DNA from: a virus
Virus record (IMG/VR): IMGVR_UViG_3300042539_000943
Location: 1-39,525 of that record
DNA length: 39,525 bases
Strand: one strand, 5' to 3'
Within the stretch, counting starts at the first letter, position 1, and each line of letters starts with the position of its first letter. Below, piece by piece: positions 1-8,662 of this stretch. Below the pieces are notes generated by a model. That model saw only the letters and a list, made by a program, of their open reading frames with translations, was not told where the DNA came from and ran no database searches. Made by a program: the position numbers and the translations under genes.

Positions 1-542
1 TAATAATCAACCAATGAAATTAAATCTTTCATATAAAAGAAATCCATTAGTTTATCTTGATGAATGATAATAGGTTCTTTGTTTATGTACCGTTTTATAT
101 TTCCTTTAATAAATCGTGTATCTAATTCGTTTTCATCAAAAGCGGCAAATATTCTAATATTGTAAAAATTTTCTTGTTCCAATATAGATTTAGCTATAAC
201 TCGTTTACTTAGACCATATGGAGATTCTGGTTGAGTTATTTCTGCACCCGAACCAAAGTGGATTAATTTTCCAAATCTATCCCTACAATTGAGCAGGTTA
301 TAATACATTTGAAGGTTATTATCCATATCCTTCCAGGTTTCTTGTTTAAATCTATCCCCCCCACTTACAGCGCAATGAATTACTACATCAAAGTATTTGT
401 GTTTTAGATATGAATCCAGTATTTTAAAGTGATTTAAATCAAAATTATTTCTGGTTAGTGTGGTTATTTCATATGAATTTTTTAATGAGTTATATAAACT
501 TTTGGCTATATAACCATTGCCGCCTGTTATTAATATTTTCAT
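1..542 (-). CDS. NAD(P)-dependent sugar epimerase/dehydratase (extended SDR), partial
   Basis: The gene runs off the left edge, so only about the first 180 residues are seen. Translation from the ATG at 542 begins MKILITGGNGYIAKS, a Rossmann GxxGxxG nucleotide-binding loop. Further on come an HCA segment, a YGLSK motif that fits the catalytic YxxxK of SDR enzymes, and a DFFYMKDL segment typical of NDP-sugar epimerases/dehydratases. Its start overlaps the stop of the upstream kinase-like gene (ATGA, positions 539-542), so it is translationally coupled to the sugar operon. The substrate cannot be read from the sequence; an NDP-sugar in surface glycan synthesis is the likely class. Confidence 0.85.
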   Translation of the reverse strand, partial: MKILITGGNGYIAKSLYNSLKNSYEITTLTRNNFDLNHFKILDSYLKHKYFDVVIHCAVSGGDRFKQETWKDMDNNLQMYYNLLNCRDRFGKLIHFGSGAEITQPESPYGLSKRVIAKSILEQENFYNIRIFAAFDENELDTRFIKGNIKRYINKEPIIIHQDKLMDFFYMKDLISLVDY

Positions 543-1477
543 AATTCTTCTTTTATATATTTAATCATACCTTTATGAGTAGACTCAATATCATCTTCTA
601 GTAATATTACTGTTGATTTAGGGTAGTATATTTTAAATAGGTCAGGTAGTATACTAATTTTTTTAGATATACCTCCAAGTAATAATATTTCACTAAATTC
701 AGGGATAAAAGATTTATATTGTAAAACAAATTCTTTTAAAATTGAACCTAATAGATTTTGAATATTAAAACTACCTTCGTTTATATTAGATATACTTCCC
801 CCAAAATTATAATTTCGAGATTGTTTAAAGACATTTAAATTTAAATTTAATGAACTGTGTATTACATTTTCAATTTGGATATTACCCATTAATTCAAACA
901 TATTAATCCCTATAGATTGAAATAATTCTTGAAATGTTAAAAACATTCTTCCTGAAGGGAAATATCTTTCTATTTTATTTAATGTGATAATCTGAGAACC
1001 TGTCCCCATATTAATAGCTACAGAGTTTTGGGTAAGGTTAATAGATTTAATAACACAATCTGTGTCTCCAAGTGAGCTATATATAGGTGTAGATAAAACA
1101 TTTCCTATGATTTCTAGTTTATTTGAATAGTCAGAAGAATTAGTAAATGGGGAATGATGGATATGTGGTTTAGCATTAAATAAACCACTTATCATACATT
1201 TATCTCCCTTATTAGATTGAAAAGATTTCCAAGAGTAGTAAATATTTTCAACATATGAACCTCCTAAGATAGTACATATAATAATACCATCAACCTTTTC
1301 ATGTAAAGAAACAATATTAAAAAGAATATTTAATAATTCAACTTTAGAAATTTTATTAACTTTAAAAAAAGGAGAAGGAATTATTTGTCCTTTAACATAT
1401 TGGTCTTGAGTTTTATTATAAACAGCACATTTAATGTATGTGGCCCCAAAATCAATTAGTAAATATTTCATACACAT
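539..1477 (-). CDS. Sugar kinase-like protein (ASKHA/FGGY-type fold)
   Basis: 312 residues. The N-terminus MKYLLIDFGATYIKCAVY is an actin-like ATPase phosphate-1 motif, AINMGTGSQI near residue 155 fits phosphate-2, and EILLLGGISKK near residue 265 fits the adenosine motif, in the order seen in FGGY and related sugar kinases. It is shorter than a typical FGGY kinase (about 500 aa), so a ROK-like or minimal sedoheptulose-kinase-like enzyme is possible. A second ATG six bases downstream (1471) is an equally good start. The gene overlaps the 3' end of the sugar-phosphate cyclase gene by about 26 bases. Inference: it phosphorylates a sugar or cyclitol made by the neighbouring enzymes. Confidence 0.7.
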   Translation of the reverse strand: MCMKYLLIDFGATYIKCAVYNKTQDQYVKGQIIPSPFFKVNKISKVELLNILFNIVSLHEKVDGIIICTILGGSYVENIYYSWKSFQSNKGDKCMISGLFNAKPHIHHSPFTNSSDYSNKLEIIGNVLSTPIYSSLGDTDCVIKSINLTQNSVAINMGTGSQIITLNKIERYFPSGRMFLTFQELFQSIGINMFELMGNIQIENVIHSSLNLNLNVFKQSRNYNFGGSISNINEGSFNIQNLLGSILKEFVLQYKSFIPEFSEILLLGGISKKISILPDLFKIYYPKSTVILLEDDIESTHKGMIKYIKEEL

Positions 1478-2477
1478 TCTTAATAAGTAAATCGTCTATT
1501 AAACTATTAACAAAAATTGTTGTCCCAATCTCAGGTACAACAACAAATGATATCACTCCATTTGTAACCTTTTTATCAGTTTTTATATTATTGACTAATT
1601 TTTCAATATTTATATTCTTTATTTTATCTAAACTAGTAAAATTAGATATAAGATTACTAATTAAAGGAGATTTAGTATAAATTTTATTTATTACTTCAAT
1701 ACCTAACATAACTGCTTCTCCATGAGGAATACTATAATTAGTAAGGGTTTCAATTACATGCCCAAATGAGTGACCATAATTTAATGACTTGCGTTCTAAA
1801 AGTTCAAATTCATCATATTCAATAACTGCTTTTTTAATAGATAGAGCATGAAATATACTAGTTTCTAAATCCCAGTTGTTGATATTACTAACATAATATT
1901 CTCCTCCGATAAGAAATAATTTAACAATTTCTCCATATCCTGATGTTATGTCTTGAGATGATAGGGTTGATAAAAAATTTGTATCAATAATCACTTTATC
2001 TGGGGATGAAAATAAAGCTAATTGGTTTTTATATTTTTTAAAGTTTAAGGCGGTTTTACCTCCAATGCAACTATCACATTGTGATAATAATGTTGTAGGA
2101 TAAAAAACCCATTTAATACCTCTTTTAAAAGTTTTAGCGGTATAGGCTCCAATATCTTGAATAATTCCTCCCCCAATCACTATCAATGTGTTGCCTTTAT
2201 CAAAATTATATTTTAATAATGTTTCACAGACATCTAAAACAGTTTCAATACATTTGTTTTCTTCTGTGGCATCAATAATTATTAGTTTAGAATGATGTAT
2301 ATTATAAAGTTGCTGTATATTTTTATCTACTAGTACAACTTGTTCTTCAGTAAATGTATTTTTAAATGGTTCAAATATTACATCATAATTTTTAGGATGA
2401 GAATAAACTGTGAATTTAGATGTTTTTTTTACAGATGTTTCTAATTCTGTGTTTTGAATAAAAAATTTATTTGTCAT
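1452..2477 (-). CDS. Sugar-phosphate cyclase (3-dehydroquinate synthase-like)
   Basis: 341 residues, the normal length for the DHQS superfamily, which cyclises a sugar phosphate using NAD+ and a metal. GGGIIQDIGAYTA (102-114) is the NAD-binding region, PTTLLSQCDSCIGGKTALN (127-145) the substrate loop, and E183 (SGYGEIVK), H236 (NYGHSFGH) and H252 (PHGEAVMLG) match the three metal ligands. The canonical DHQS GDxxGF segment is here QDIGAY, and the gene sits in a glycan cluster rather than with shikimate genes. It may therefore be a specialised cyclase (for example one acting on a heptulose phosphate, giving a cyclitol) rather than AroB; that is inference. It overlaps the downstream SDR gene's stop side and the kinase start. 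Confidence 0.85.
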   Translation of the reverse strand: MTNKFFIQNTELETSVKKTSKFTVYSHPKNYDVIFEPFKNTFTEEQVVLVDKNIQQLYNIHHSKLIIIDATEENKCIETVLDVCETLLKYNFDKGNTLIVIGGGIIQDIGAYTAKTFKRGIKWVFYPTTLLSQCDSCIGGKTALNFKKYKNQLALFSSPDKVIIDTNFLSTLSSQDITSGYGEIVKLFLIGGEYYVSNINNWDLETSIFHALSIKKAVIEYDEFELLERKSLNYGHSFGHVIETLTNYSIPHGEAVMLGIEVINKIYTKSPLISNLISNFTSLDKIKNINIEKLVNNIKTDKKVTNGVISFVVVPEIGTTIFVNSLIDDLLIKNVYEIFTN

Positions 2478-3106
2478 AATCCTTTTAATGTATAACCACC
2501 ATCTATGTTTATGTTTTGTCCGGTGATAGAATTATTATATTGAATTAAATATAAACAAAAATTAGCTATTTCCAAGGGATTTGTAAGACCTAATGGTATA
2601 TTTTGATTTAGATAATTAATACGTTCTTGAGAATTGTTTTGTCTAGTTAAAGGGGTATCAACAAAACCCGGTGATACCATATTAACTTTAATATTATTTG
2701 AGGCTTTTTCTAAAGCTATAGTCTTTACAGCCCCTAACAAAGCATGTTTAGATGTAGCGTACTGGATTCGGTTTTCTTTAGTCATAGTAGCATATAATGA
2801 CCCAATTGCTATAATATTAGAATTGTTTTTAAATTTTAATTGACCACATAACTCAATAAAACTAATTGTATTAATTTTAAATATATTGTATAACTCATTT
2901 AATACCACATTATCATGTGATTTTAAATCATTAGCCCCAGCACAATGTATAAAACCATCTATTTCAGGATAATGAGTCACATCAAACTCTTTGTTTAAAT
3001 TTAGTTCTATTGAAGAAGGAGATATTACTTCAATATTAGCTTTTTTTAAAACATCAACTATTGTTGAACCAATTCCTCCATTTCCTCCTGTTAAAAATAT
3101 AGTCAT
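2474..3106 (-). CDS. Classical short-chain dehydrogenase/reductase
   Basis: 210 residues. TGGNGGIG (6-13) is the TGxxxGIG cofactor loop, HCAGAND (54-60) stands in place of NNAG, and S103, Y116 and K120 (YATSK) form the catalytic triad; the C-terminal TGQNINIDGGYTL is a typical classical-SDR ending. The family reduces or oxidises alcohols with NAD(P)H. It overlaps the cyclase start by 4 bases and lies one base from the ThDP-enzyme gene, so it is in the same operon and probably reduces a keto intermediate made by those enzymes. The substrate is unknown. Confidence 0.88.
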   Translation of the reverse strand: MTIFLTGGNGGIGSTIVDVLKKANIEVISPSSIELNLNKEFDVTHYPEIDGFIHCAGANDLKSHDNVVLNELYNIFKINTISFIELCGQLKFKNNSNIIAIGSLYATMTKENRIQYATSKHALLGAVKTIALEKASNNIKVNMVSPGFVDTPLTRQNNSQERINYLNQNIPLGLTNPLEIANFCLYLIQYNNSITGQNINIDGGYTLKGL

Positions 3107-3107
3107 A

Positions 3108-4844
3108 TTAAAAAGTATCTGATATAAACATATCTGTTAAAGCCCCAGGAATAATTTTGCCATCAGGGCCAATTCCCTTATGGGTTACTTTTGGCTCATG
3201 TCGTTCTTTTGGATGGGTAAATACTTCCACCATACATGGACCTTTAATTTCCATCATATTTTTTAACACATCTTCTACTTCATTATTATTTTTAATACTA
3301 AGATAATGGATATCAAATGCGTTTGCAACTTTTTTAAAGTTAGGAATTGTTACTCCTGTTGTTGGACTACTTGCGAATTCTTCTCCATTAAAAAATGCTT
3401 CTTGTGATAATTTAATTGATAAATATCCATCGTTGTTTATTAATATAATCTTTACTGGTAAGTTATATCCTTTTATAGTTTCAAGTTCTTGTAAATTCAT
3501 CATAATACTACCATCTCCCTCTACGCATATTATATCTTGTTTATTATTACCTATACAAGCACCTATTGCTGCTGGTAGCCCATAACCCATACTAGCACAA
3601 CCAACGTTTGTAAATAATCTTTGGTCTTTATTTAGTTGGTATGTTTGTAATGTTATAACGTGAGCCGTACCATTACTAGTAACTATAGGAGTATTTTTAA
3701 ATATTTTAGGTGCTTTACTTACTAAATAATAGAAACTAGCATATCCTTTTAATTGCTCATGTTTTGGATGATAATACTGTTGTGTTGCTCTAGTTTCAAG
3801 AACAAATGATTGCCATTCAGATATATCTAAAGTATAATTCGTATCACTAATACCAGAGAAGAAATTTTTAAGGTCAGTTATAATAGCTAAATCAATATTG
3901 AATTTATGTTTTTTAACTTCAAATACATCAATATCTACAAATATTTTCTTTGAATTAGGAGAAAATTCAGGAATATTATAGCCTGTCATTTTAACAGGTA
4001 ATCTACTACCTAATGATATAATTAAATCAGCTTCTTGAACTATTTTATTGGATGTTAACTGGCCTAAGATACCAATTCTGCCACTATAATATTCTAAAGT
4101 ATTATCAACAGCATCAACACCTGAATGAGGTCCTGTTACTACTGGTATTTTTGTTTTAGTTAGGAATACATTTAATTCATTATAAGTGTTAGATAATCTA
4201 ATTCCATTACCTACTATAACTAGTGGTTTTTTGGACTGTTCAAGTATTTCTTTGAAACACTCTAAAATTTGTTCTGGGCAGTCATAGTTTGGAGTAGGGT
4301 AAAATGTACTTAATTGGGTATCTTCATCCACATTAGCACCTTGTATATCTAAAGGTATGTCTAACCAAACGGGACCAGGTCTACCTTCTAAAGCCATTTG
4401 ATAAGCTTTTTCTAATTCACTAAATATAGAATTAGCATCAGTAACCATCTTAGCATACTTAGTCATAGGTTTAACTATACTAATAATATCAAATTCTTGG
4501 TCACCTATTTGTCTACATCCTGTTCCTTTAGATAGTTGATTAGAAGGTACTTGCCCTGAAATAATAATAGAAGGTATACTATCTAACCATAAACCAAGCA
4601 AACCTGTTATAGTATTTGTACCCCCAGGACCTGTGGTTACAACACTAGTAGCCATTTTATTGGTCATTCTATAGTATCCTTCACTAGCCATTAGTGCTGC
4701 TTGCTCATGATGAGGACAAATAACATTCATATTAGATTTACGTAAAGAATCTACTAAATGAATGCAGCCTCCACCTGATATGGTGAAGGCTGTGTTAATT
4801 CCTTTTTTTTCTAAAAAATTTATAATAATATCCGAAACTTTCAT
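3108..4844 (-). CDS. Thiamine-diphosphate-dependent enzyme, acetolactate synthase-like
   Basis: 578 residues with the three-domain layout of pyruvate-decarboxylase/acetohydroxyacid-synthase enzymes. E47 (HHEQAALMASEGYYR) is the conserved Glu that activates the cofactor; VVTTGPGGTNTITGL follows; the ThDP/Mg motif runs from EGDGS (442-446) to INND (469-472). No regulatory subunit is nearby, so a biosynthetic AHAS role is unlikely. Known relatives in sugar clusters, such as YerE, add a two-carbon unit from pyruvate to a keto sugar, giving a branched sugar; that role here is inference. Its start overlaps the stop of the NeuB-like gene by one base (TAATG). Confidence 0.88.
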   Translation of the reverse strand: MKVSDIIINFLEKKGINTAFTISGGGCIHLVDSLRKSNMNVICPHHEQAALMASEGYYRMTNKMATSVVTTGPGGTNTITGLLGLWLDSIPSIIISGQVPSNQLSKGTGCRQIGDQEFDIISIVKPMTKYAKMVTDANSIFSELEKAYQMALEGRPGPVWLDIPLDIQGANVDEDTQLSTFYPTPNYDCPEQILECFKEILEQSKKPLVIVGNGIRLSNTYNELNVFLTKTKIPVVTGPHSGVDAVDNTLEYYSGRIGILGQLTSNKIVQEADLIISLGSRLPVKMTGYNIPEFSPNSKKIFVDIDVFEVKKHKFNIDLAIITDLKNFFSGISDTNYTLDISEWQSFVLETRATQQYYHPKHEQLKGYASFYYLVSKAPKIFKNTPIVTSNGTAHVITLQTYQLNKDQRLFTNVGCASMGYGLPAAIGACIGNNKQDIICVEGDGSIMMNLQELETIKGYNLPVKIILINNDGYLSIKLSQEAFFNGEEFASSPTTGVTIPNFKKVANAFDIHYLSIKNNNEVEDVLKNMMEIKGPCMVEVFTHPKERHEPKVTHKGIGPDGKIIPGALTDMFISDTF

Positions 4845-5920
4845 TAAATGATATCGTTTTTAGTTAAAGGTGCGTCTTTCTTTAAATCTTTGTTTAAGAT
4901 AAAATCACTATCAAAATATTCTCTAGAAGTAATATGTTTTATTTCTTTTTGATAAGGGATAGCACTATATAAATGCTCTACAGTTATTTTTGTACCTTTA
5001 GCTAAGTCTTGTTTTAAATAAAGACCTCTATAAAGTGATTCTAAATACTTAGATTCTTTTTCATCAATAACTCTTCTTTCATTTAATGATGTACCACACA
5101 TGATTTTAGCTTTATTAAAAGCTTTAAACCATTCATCTATTTGACTAGGCAATGAACAATAATTTGATACTTCTTTTTGCTCGTGACCTGCTGGATAAGG
5201 GATGTCAATATGCCTTTCCCAAGTTCTAGCTCCTTTAGCATATGAAATATACATTGAAGAATACCAATCATGATATTCATGAGTTGATAACCCAATAACT
5301 AAATATGGATATTTTTGTTTTAGATAATCAATTTGGTCTAATTCTAATTCATTATCTTCACTTGGATACTTTGATACACAGTGATTAATAGCTATAGGTA
5401 TATTACGGTTAGTAAAAAACTTTATAACGTCATCAATTTGTTTATCATTAGCTCCACCTGTAGATATAATTACAGGCTTTTTAGTACTAGCTATTTTATT
5501 TAATAATAACCAGTCATTGATGTCTGAGCTGGCTATTTTAATAAGTGGTAAGTTCATTTGTACACACCAATCAACTGATTTTTCATCAAATGGGGTTGAC
5601 ATTGGGATACAATCATATTTTTTAATATAATCAATTAACTCCTTAAACTCATCATATGTTAATTTTGTTTTAGAAGTCTTTTGAATATATCTAGTACGCT
5701 TAGGCAAAGTAGCTAATTCTATATCTTTACCTTCTTGTTTAAAATCTTTATGAATAAAATTATCCACATCCCTAAACTGTAATTTAATAGCTGCTTTAAT
5801 TTTATTCTCCTTAACAACCTTAGCAAATTCTTTTACAATTTGTTTTCCTCTGCTTAAAGAACCCCAATGGTTGTTAGCTAACTCTAATACAAACAGATTT
5901 TCAAAAATTTTATTACTCAT
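4844..5920 (-). CDS. N-acetylneuraminate synthase-like protein (NeuB family with SAF domain)
   Basis: 358 residues. The family condenses phosphoenolpyruvate with an amino sugar to give a nonulosonic acid. The TIM barrel shows ELANNHWGS, IPMSTPFDEKSVDW, IKIASSDI, INHCVSKYPS and GLSTHE, which follow NeuB motifs in order (the usual GLSDHT is GLSTHE here). ERRV near residue 287 and the C-terminal SAF segment (GTKITVEHLYSAIP) are also NeuB features. No CMP-transferase (NeuA) or NeuC gene is seen in the window. The substrate might be unusual, since KLQFRDVDN replaces the common KFQ motif. It lies 18 bases downstream of the FkbM gene. Confidence 0.85.
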   Translation of the reverse strand: MSNKIFENLFVLELANNHWGSLSRGKQIVKEFAKVVKENKIKAAIKLQFRDVDNFIHKDFKQEGKDIELATLPKRTRYIQKTSKTKLTYDEFKELIDYIKKYDCIPMSTPFDEKSVDWCVQMNLPLIKIASSDINDWLLLNKIASTKKPVIISTGGANDKQIDDVIKFFTNRNIPIAINHCVSKYPSEDNELELDQIDYLKQKYPYLVIGLSTHEYHDWYSSMYISYAKGARTWERHIDIPYPAGHEQKEVSNYCSLPSQIDEWFKAFNKAKIMCGTSLNERRVIDEKESKYLESLYRGLYLKQDLAKGTKITVEHLYSAIPYQKEIKHITSREYFDSDFILNKDLKKDAPLTKNDII

Positions 5921-5938
5921 AATAATTTATTGTTTTAT

Positions 5939-6466
5939 TTATTTTTTCTCAGCAAATAATACTTTCATTGGTGGTGCGTGAACTAAATCAACTGTAGCTA
6001 TAATTTCATACCCCAAAGTATTAAATTTATCCATAAACGCATTGTAGAGTTCATCATTATGAGTTTCTAAAGCATAGAAATCAATACTAGTAAATTCTTC
6101 ATCGTTTAATTCTAAAAATACTCTTTCATATCCTTCGATATCACATTTAACAACTTTTGGTTGATAAGTAGCCATAATATCTCTTACAGTTTGTACACTA
6201 TCAATAGAAGCATGAATTGCGGTAACTGGCATTTTTGGAGTTATGTTTTCATTGTACCAATTAATTTCATTAGCGTCAATGTCAAATGCAATTACTTTTG
6301 AAGCACCTAATTCAACTAACCATTCTGGTGTAGTTGGCCATGATGGGTCTCTGTATTCAACGGTTTCCCAACGTCCGCAACCTAAGTCAATTGCTACTTT
6401 ACCTTTACATTTAATGTATCCCCAATGCAGTGAGGGTTTTTCTGAGTCTGTTTGTTTATGTATCAT
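5939..6466 (-). CDS. FkbM-family SAM-dependent methyltransferase
   Basis: 175 residues. KVAIDLGCGRWE near residue 23 is the SAM-binding motif I, IAFDIDANEINWY the acidic loop, and VKCDIEGYERVFL near residue 108 the FkbM signature. The family O-methylates sugars and other small molecules. The start at 6466 lies in a duplicated 31-bp leader (see 6460-6517), so an upstream copy of the same start reads only six codons before a stop. Its GC content looks higher than that of the neighbouring cyclase and kinase genes, which suggests a separate origin. Confidence in the family is high; the methyl acceptor is unknown. Confidence 0.85.
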   Translation of the reverse strand: MIHKQTDSEKPSLHWGYIKCKGKVAIDLGCGRWETVEYRDPSWPTTPEWLVELGASKVIAFDIDANEINWYNENITPKMPVTAIHASIDSVQTVRDIMATYQPKVVKCDIEGYERVFLELNDEEFTSIDFYALETHNDELYNAFMDKFNTLGYEIIATVDLVHAPPMKVLFAEKK

Positions 6467-6517
6467 TTTATTTATTTTAATTTAATTTGTGTATCATTTT
6501 ATTTATTTTAATTTAAT
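6460..6517. repeat. 31-bp tandem duplication of the FkbM leader and start codon
   Basis: A 27-base stretch at 6460-6486 recurs exactly at 6491-6517 (period 31). On the minus strand both copies carry the same A-rich leader and an ATG-ATA-CA start. The downstream copy opens the FkbM gene; the upstream copy gives a six-codon frame ending in TAA. Confidence 0.9.
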
Positions 6518-6579
6518 ATCTGAATTCCAACCTTAGGACTTTTGCATATAGTCTTATCTATGTCAATATATATTACCAT
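6508..6579 (-). pseudogene. Remnant of a HAD-family phosphatase gene (N-terminal 23 codons)
   Basis: Starting at the ATG at 6579, which overlaps the TAA stop of the RmlB-like gene (ATGGTAA), the frame reads MVIYIDIDKTICKSPKVG and stops after 23 codons. YIDIDKTIC is the DxDxT nucleophile motif found at the very N-terminus of HAD-type sugar/capsule phosphatases. Nothing else of the domain remains before the FkbM gene. Seen: the motif and the stop. Inferred: a phosphatase gene once sat here and was deleted down to its first codons; the tandem duplication beside it may mark the deletion joint. Confidence 0.6.
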
Positions 6580-7523
6580 ATAAATTTATTTTTATAGTAT
6601 TCAACAATTAAAGGTAATTCTTTATCAAATTTTACTTGTGGTTCCCAACCCAATGCTTTTAATTTAGAATCATCTAAAGCATATCTAATATCTTGACCTA
6701 TTCTAGAATATGACCAATCAATATATTTATTTATATCTTCTGAATTTATATTATTTAATATAAGTAATTTTTTTATGGTATCCAAATTACTTTGTTCAAA
6801 ACCTCCACAAATATTATAAATTTCATTTTCTACTCCTGATTCAATGATTGTTATAATAGCATCAGCAGTATCTTGAGCATGTAACCAATTTCTAATTGGT
6901 GTACCATTATTATGTAATGGAATTTTTCTTCCCAATTTAAGATACTTACATGCTTTAGGGATAAGTTTTTCAACATATTGACCTATACCATAATTGTTAG
7001 TTGGGCGAACAATAATGTAAGGTAAGTTATAAGTACGAGCCCAAGCTAACACTAACATATCTGCTGCGGCTTTTGTAGCTGAGTATGGGTTTGATGGTTT
7101 TAATAAATCCGTTTCAATATGTTCACCCTCTTCAATATCACCATAAACTTCATCGGTACTAAAGTGTAATAATGTTGGTTTACTTATATTTTCTCCTCTA
7201 TGATTTTTAATCAGTTCTAACAAATTGTGAACCCCATTTATATTGGAGTGAACAAAATCATCACTGTTTGCTATTGAATTACCGACATGAGTTTCTGCGG
7301 CAGTGTTAATTACATAATCACAATCGTATAAAAATTTTAAATCATTTATATCACAATTAACAAATGAAAAATTTGGGTATTTTTTAAATTCTACTAATAA
7401 GTCTTTGTTTGCGGCATAAGTTATTTTATCTACACCTTTAACATACCAACCCAAATCTAAACAAGTTTTGGTTATGTAAGAACCTATGAATCCTAAACAA
7501 CCGGTTACATATACTATTTTCAT
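6573..7523 (-). CDS. dTDP-glucose 4,6-dehydratase-like NDP-sugar dehydratase (RmlB family)
   Basis: 316 residues, extended SDR. TGCLGFIGS (8-16) binds NAD, NTAAETHVG matches RmlB, STDEVYGD carries the active-site Thr-Asp-Glu of RmlB, YSATKAAAD holds the catalytic Tyr-Lys, and VRPTNNYG and RNWLHAQD complete the pattern. These enzymes turn an NDP-hexose into its 4-keto-6-deoxy form. It overlaps the downstream-acting aminotransferase-family gene by 4 bases (ATGA), which fits a pathway where the 4-keto-6-deoxy sugar is the substrate of the next enzyme. Confidence 0.9.
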   Translation of the reverse strand: MKIVYVTGCLGFIGSYITKTCLDLGWYVKGVDKITYAANKDLLVEFKKYPNFSFVNCDINDLKFLYDCDYVINTAAETHVGNSIANSDDFVHSNINGVHNLLELIKNHRGENISKPTLLHFSTDEVYGDIEEGEHIETDLLKPSNPYSATKAAADMLVLAWARTYNLPYIIVRPTNNYGIGQYVEKLIPKACKYLKLGRKIPLHNNGTPIRNWLHAQDTADAIITIIESGVENEIYNICGGFEQSNLDTIKKLLILNNINSEDINKYIDWSYSRIGQDIRYALDDSKLKALGWEPQVKFDKELPLIVEYYKNKFIW

Positions 7524-8662
7524 TTGTTAAAAAATTCTTTTATCTTATCACAAACATAATCTACGTCCTCAATTGTCATACCATGATGCGCTCCTAACAA
7601 AAATCCATTTTTCATAATAGTATCTGAATTTTGAAATGGGTGAAGATATTCTCTATAGATTGGATGTCGGGTTACATTCCCCGCAAAGGTTACTCTTGTT
7701 TGAATATTATTATCTTCTAAAAAGTGAAGCAACTCATATCTCTTTTCAGTTTGTAGCGGGATTGCTAACCAATTTGGTTTAATACTATCATCAGGTAACA
7801 ATATTTCCTCTACATCTTTCAGATTTTCCAAATATCTTTCAATATTATCTCTTCTGATTTTTTCAAACTCACCAAACCTATCTAATTGAACAAGTCCAAA
7901 TGCTGCATTCATTTCCGATGATTTCATATTGTAACCCAAAACACCATACAAAAACTTATAATCGTATGGTATCCCATCAACACTATGATTGAATCTATCT
8001 GACATTGCTTCGGAGTTATCACCAATCCTACCCCAATCTCTAAATTGTAAGCAAGTATTACGATATTTTTCTTCATTAAACATCACCATACCACCTGCTC
8101 CTCCGGCAGTAATAACATGCGATGCATAAAAGCTTGTAGTAGCAATATCCGTTTCGGGTGTGTGAGTAACCGTATCAGCCGAATCTTCAATTAAAATGAT
8201 ATCTTCTCTACCCATATCAATTAAACCCTCTTTGATTTTTTTCCAATCAGGCTTATTACCAATCAAATTAGGTAACATTAGGACTTTAACATCATCAGTT
8301 ATTACACTCAATACCTCATCTACATTTGCTACATAAGTATTCAAATCAACATCTACAAATATAGGCACTAAACCCAGCTGAATTATTGGTGCGAGTGTTG
8401 TTGAGAAAGTACAAGCGGGTGTAACCACTTTAGTCCCTTTTGGAAGGAGTAAACTTGCTAAAGCAAGTAAACATGCCGATGAGCCTGAGTTTACAAATAC
8501 ACCATATTTTTTTCCAAAATATTTTGCAACCCTTTCTTCAAACTCAATTGATTTCGGACCAAATCCCGCTAACCAACCTGAACGTAAGCATTCAACTACT
8601 GCTTGAATTTCTTGTTCCCCATACGATTCAAATTTGTTGGGGGCGTACCATATTTTTTTCAT
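7520..8662 (-). CDS. DegT/DnrJ/EryC1-family PLP enzyme, probable sugar 3-dehydratase (Lys replaced by His)
   Basis: 380 residues, fold-type I PLP enzyme. NSGSSACLLAL (58-68) is the phosphate-binding loop and LIEDSADTV holds the PLP-contacting Asp. At the position of the Schiff-base lysine the sequence is SFYASHVITAGGAGG, so residue 182 is His. The same swap marks the 3-dehydrases RfbH (E1) and ColD, which remove the C3 hydroxyl of a 4-keto-6-deoxy sugar rather than aminate it. With the RmlB-like gene next door, a route to a 3,6-dideoxy (or 3-deoxy) sugar is likely; no E3-type reductase is seen nearby, and the exact substrate is inference. Confidence 0.85.
   Translation of the reverse strand: MKKIWYAPNKFESYGEQEIQAVVECLRSGWLAGFGPKSIEFEERVAKYFGKKYGVFVNSGSSACLLALASLLLPKGTKVVTPACTFSTTLAPIIQLGLVPIFVDVDLNTYVANVDEVLSVITDDVKVLMLPNLIGNKPDWKKIKEGLIDMGREDIILIEDSADTVTHTPETDIATTSFYASHVITAGGAGGMVMFNEEKYRNTCLQFRDWGRIGDNSEAMSDRFNHSVDGIPYDYKFLYGVLGYNMKSSEMNAAFGLVQLDRFGEFEKIRRDNIERYLENLKDVEEILLPDDSIKPNWLAIPLQTEKRYELLHFLEDNNIQTRVTFAGNVTRHPIYREYLHPFQNSDTIMKNGFLLGAHHGMTIEDVDYVCDKIKEFFNK

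Noticed and set aside
1452-2477. AroB (3-dehydroquinate synthase of shikimate pathway)
   Set aside because: No other shikimate gene is present, the NAD loop differs (QDIGAY), and the setting is a glycan operon.
3108-4844. Acetohydroxyacid synthase IlvB
   Set aside because: No small subunit or Ile/Val genes nearby; context is sugar synthesis.
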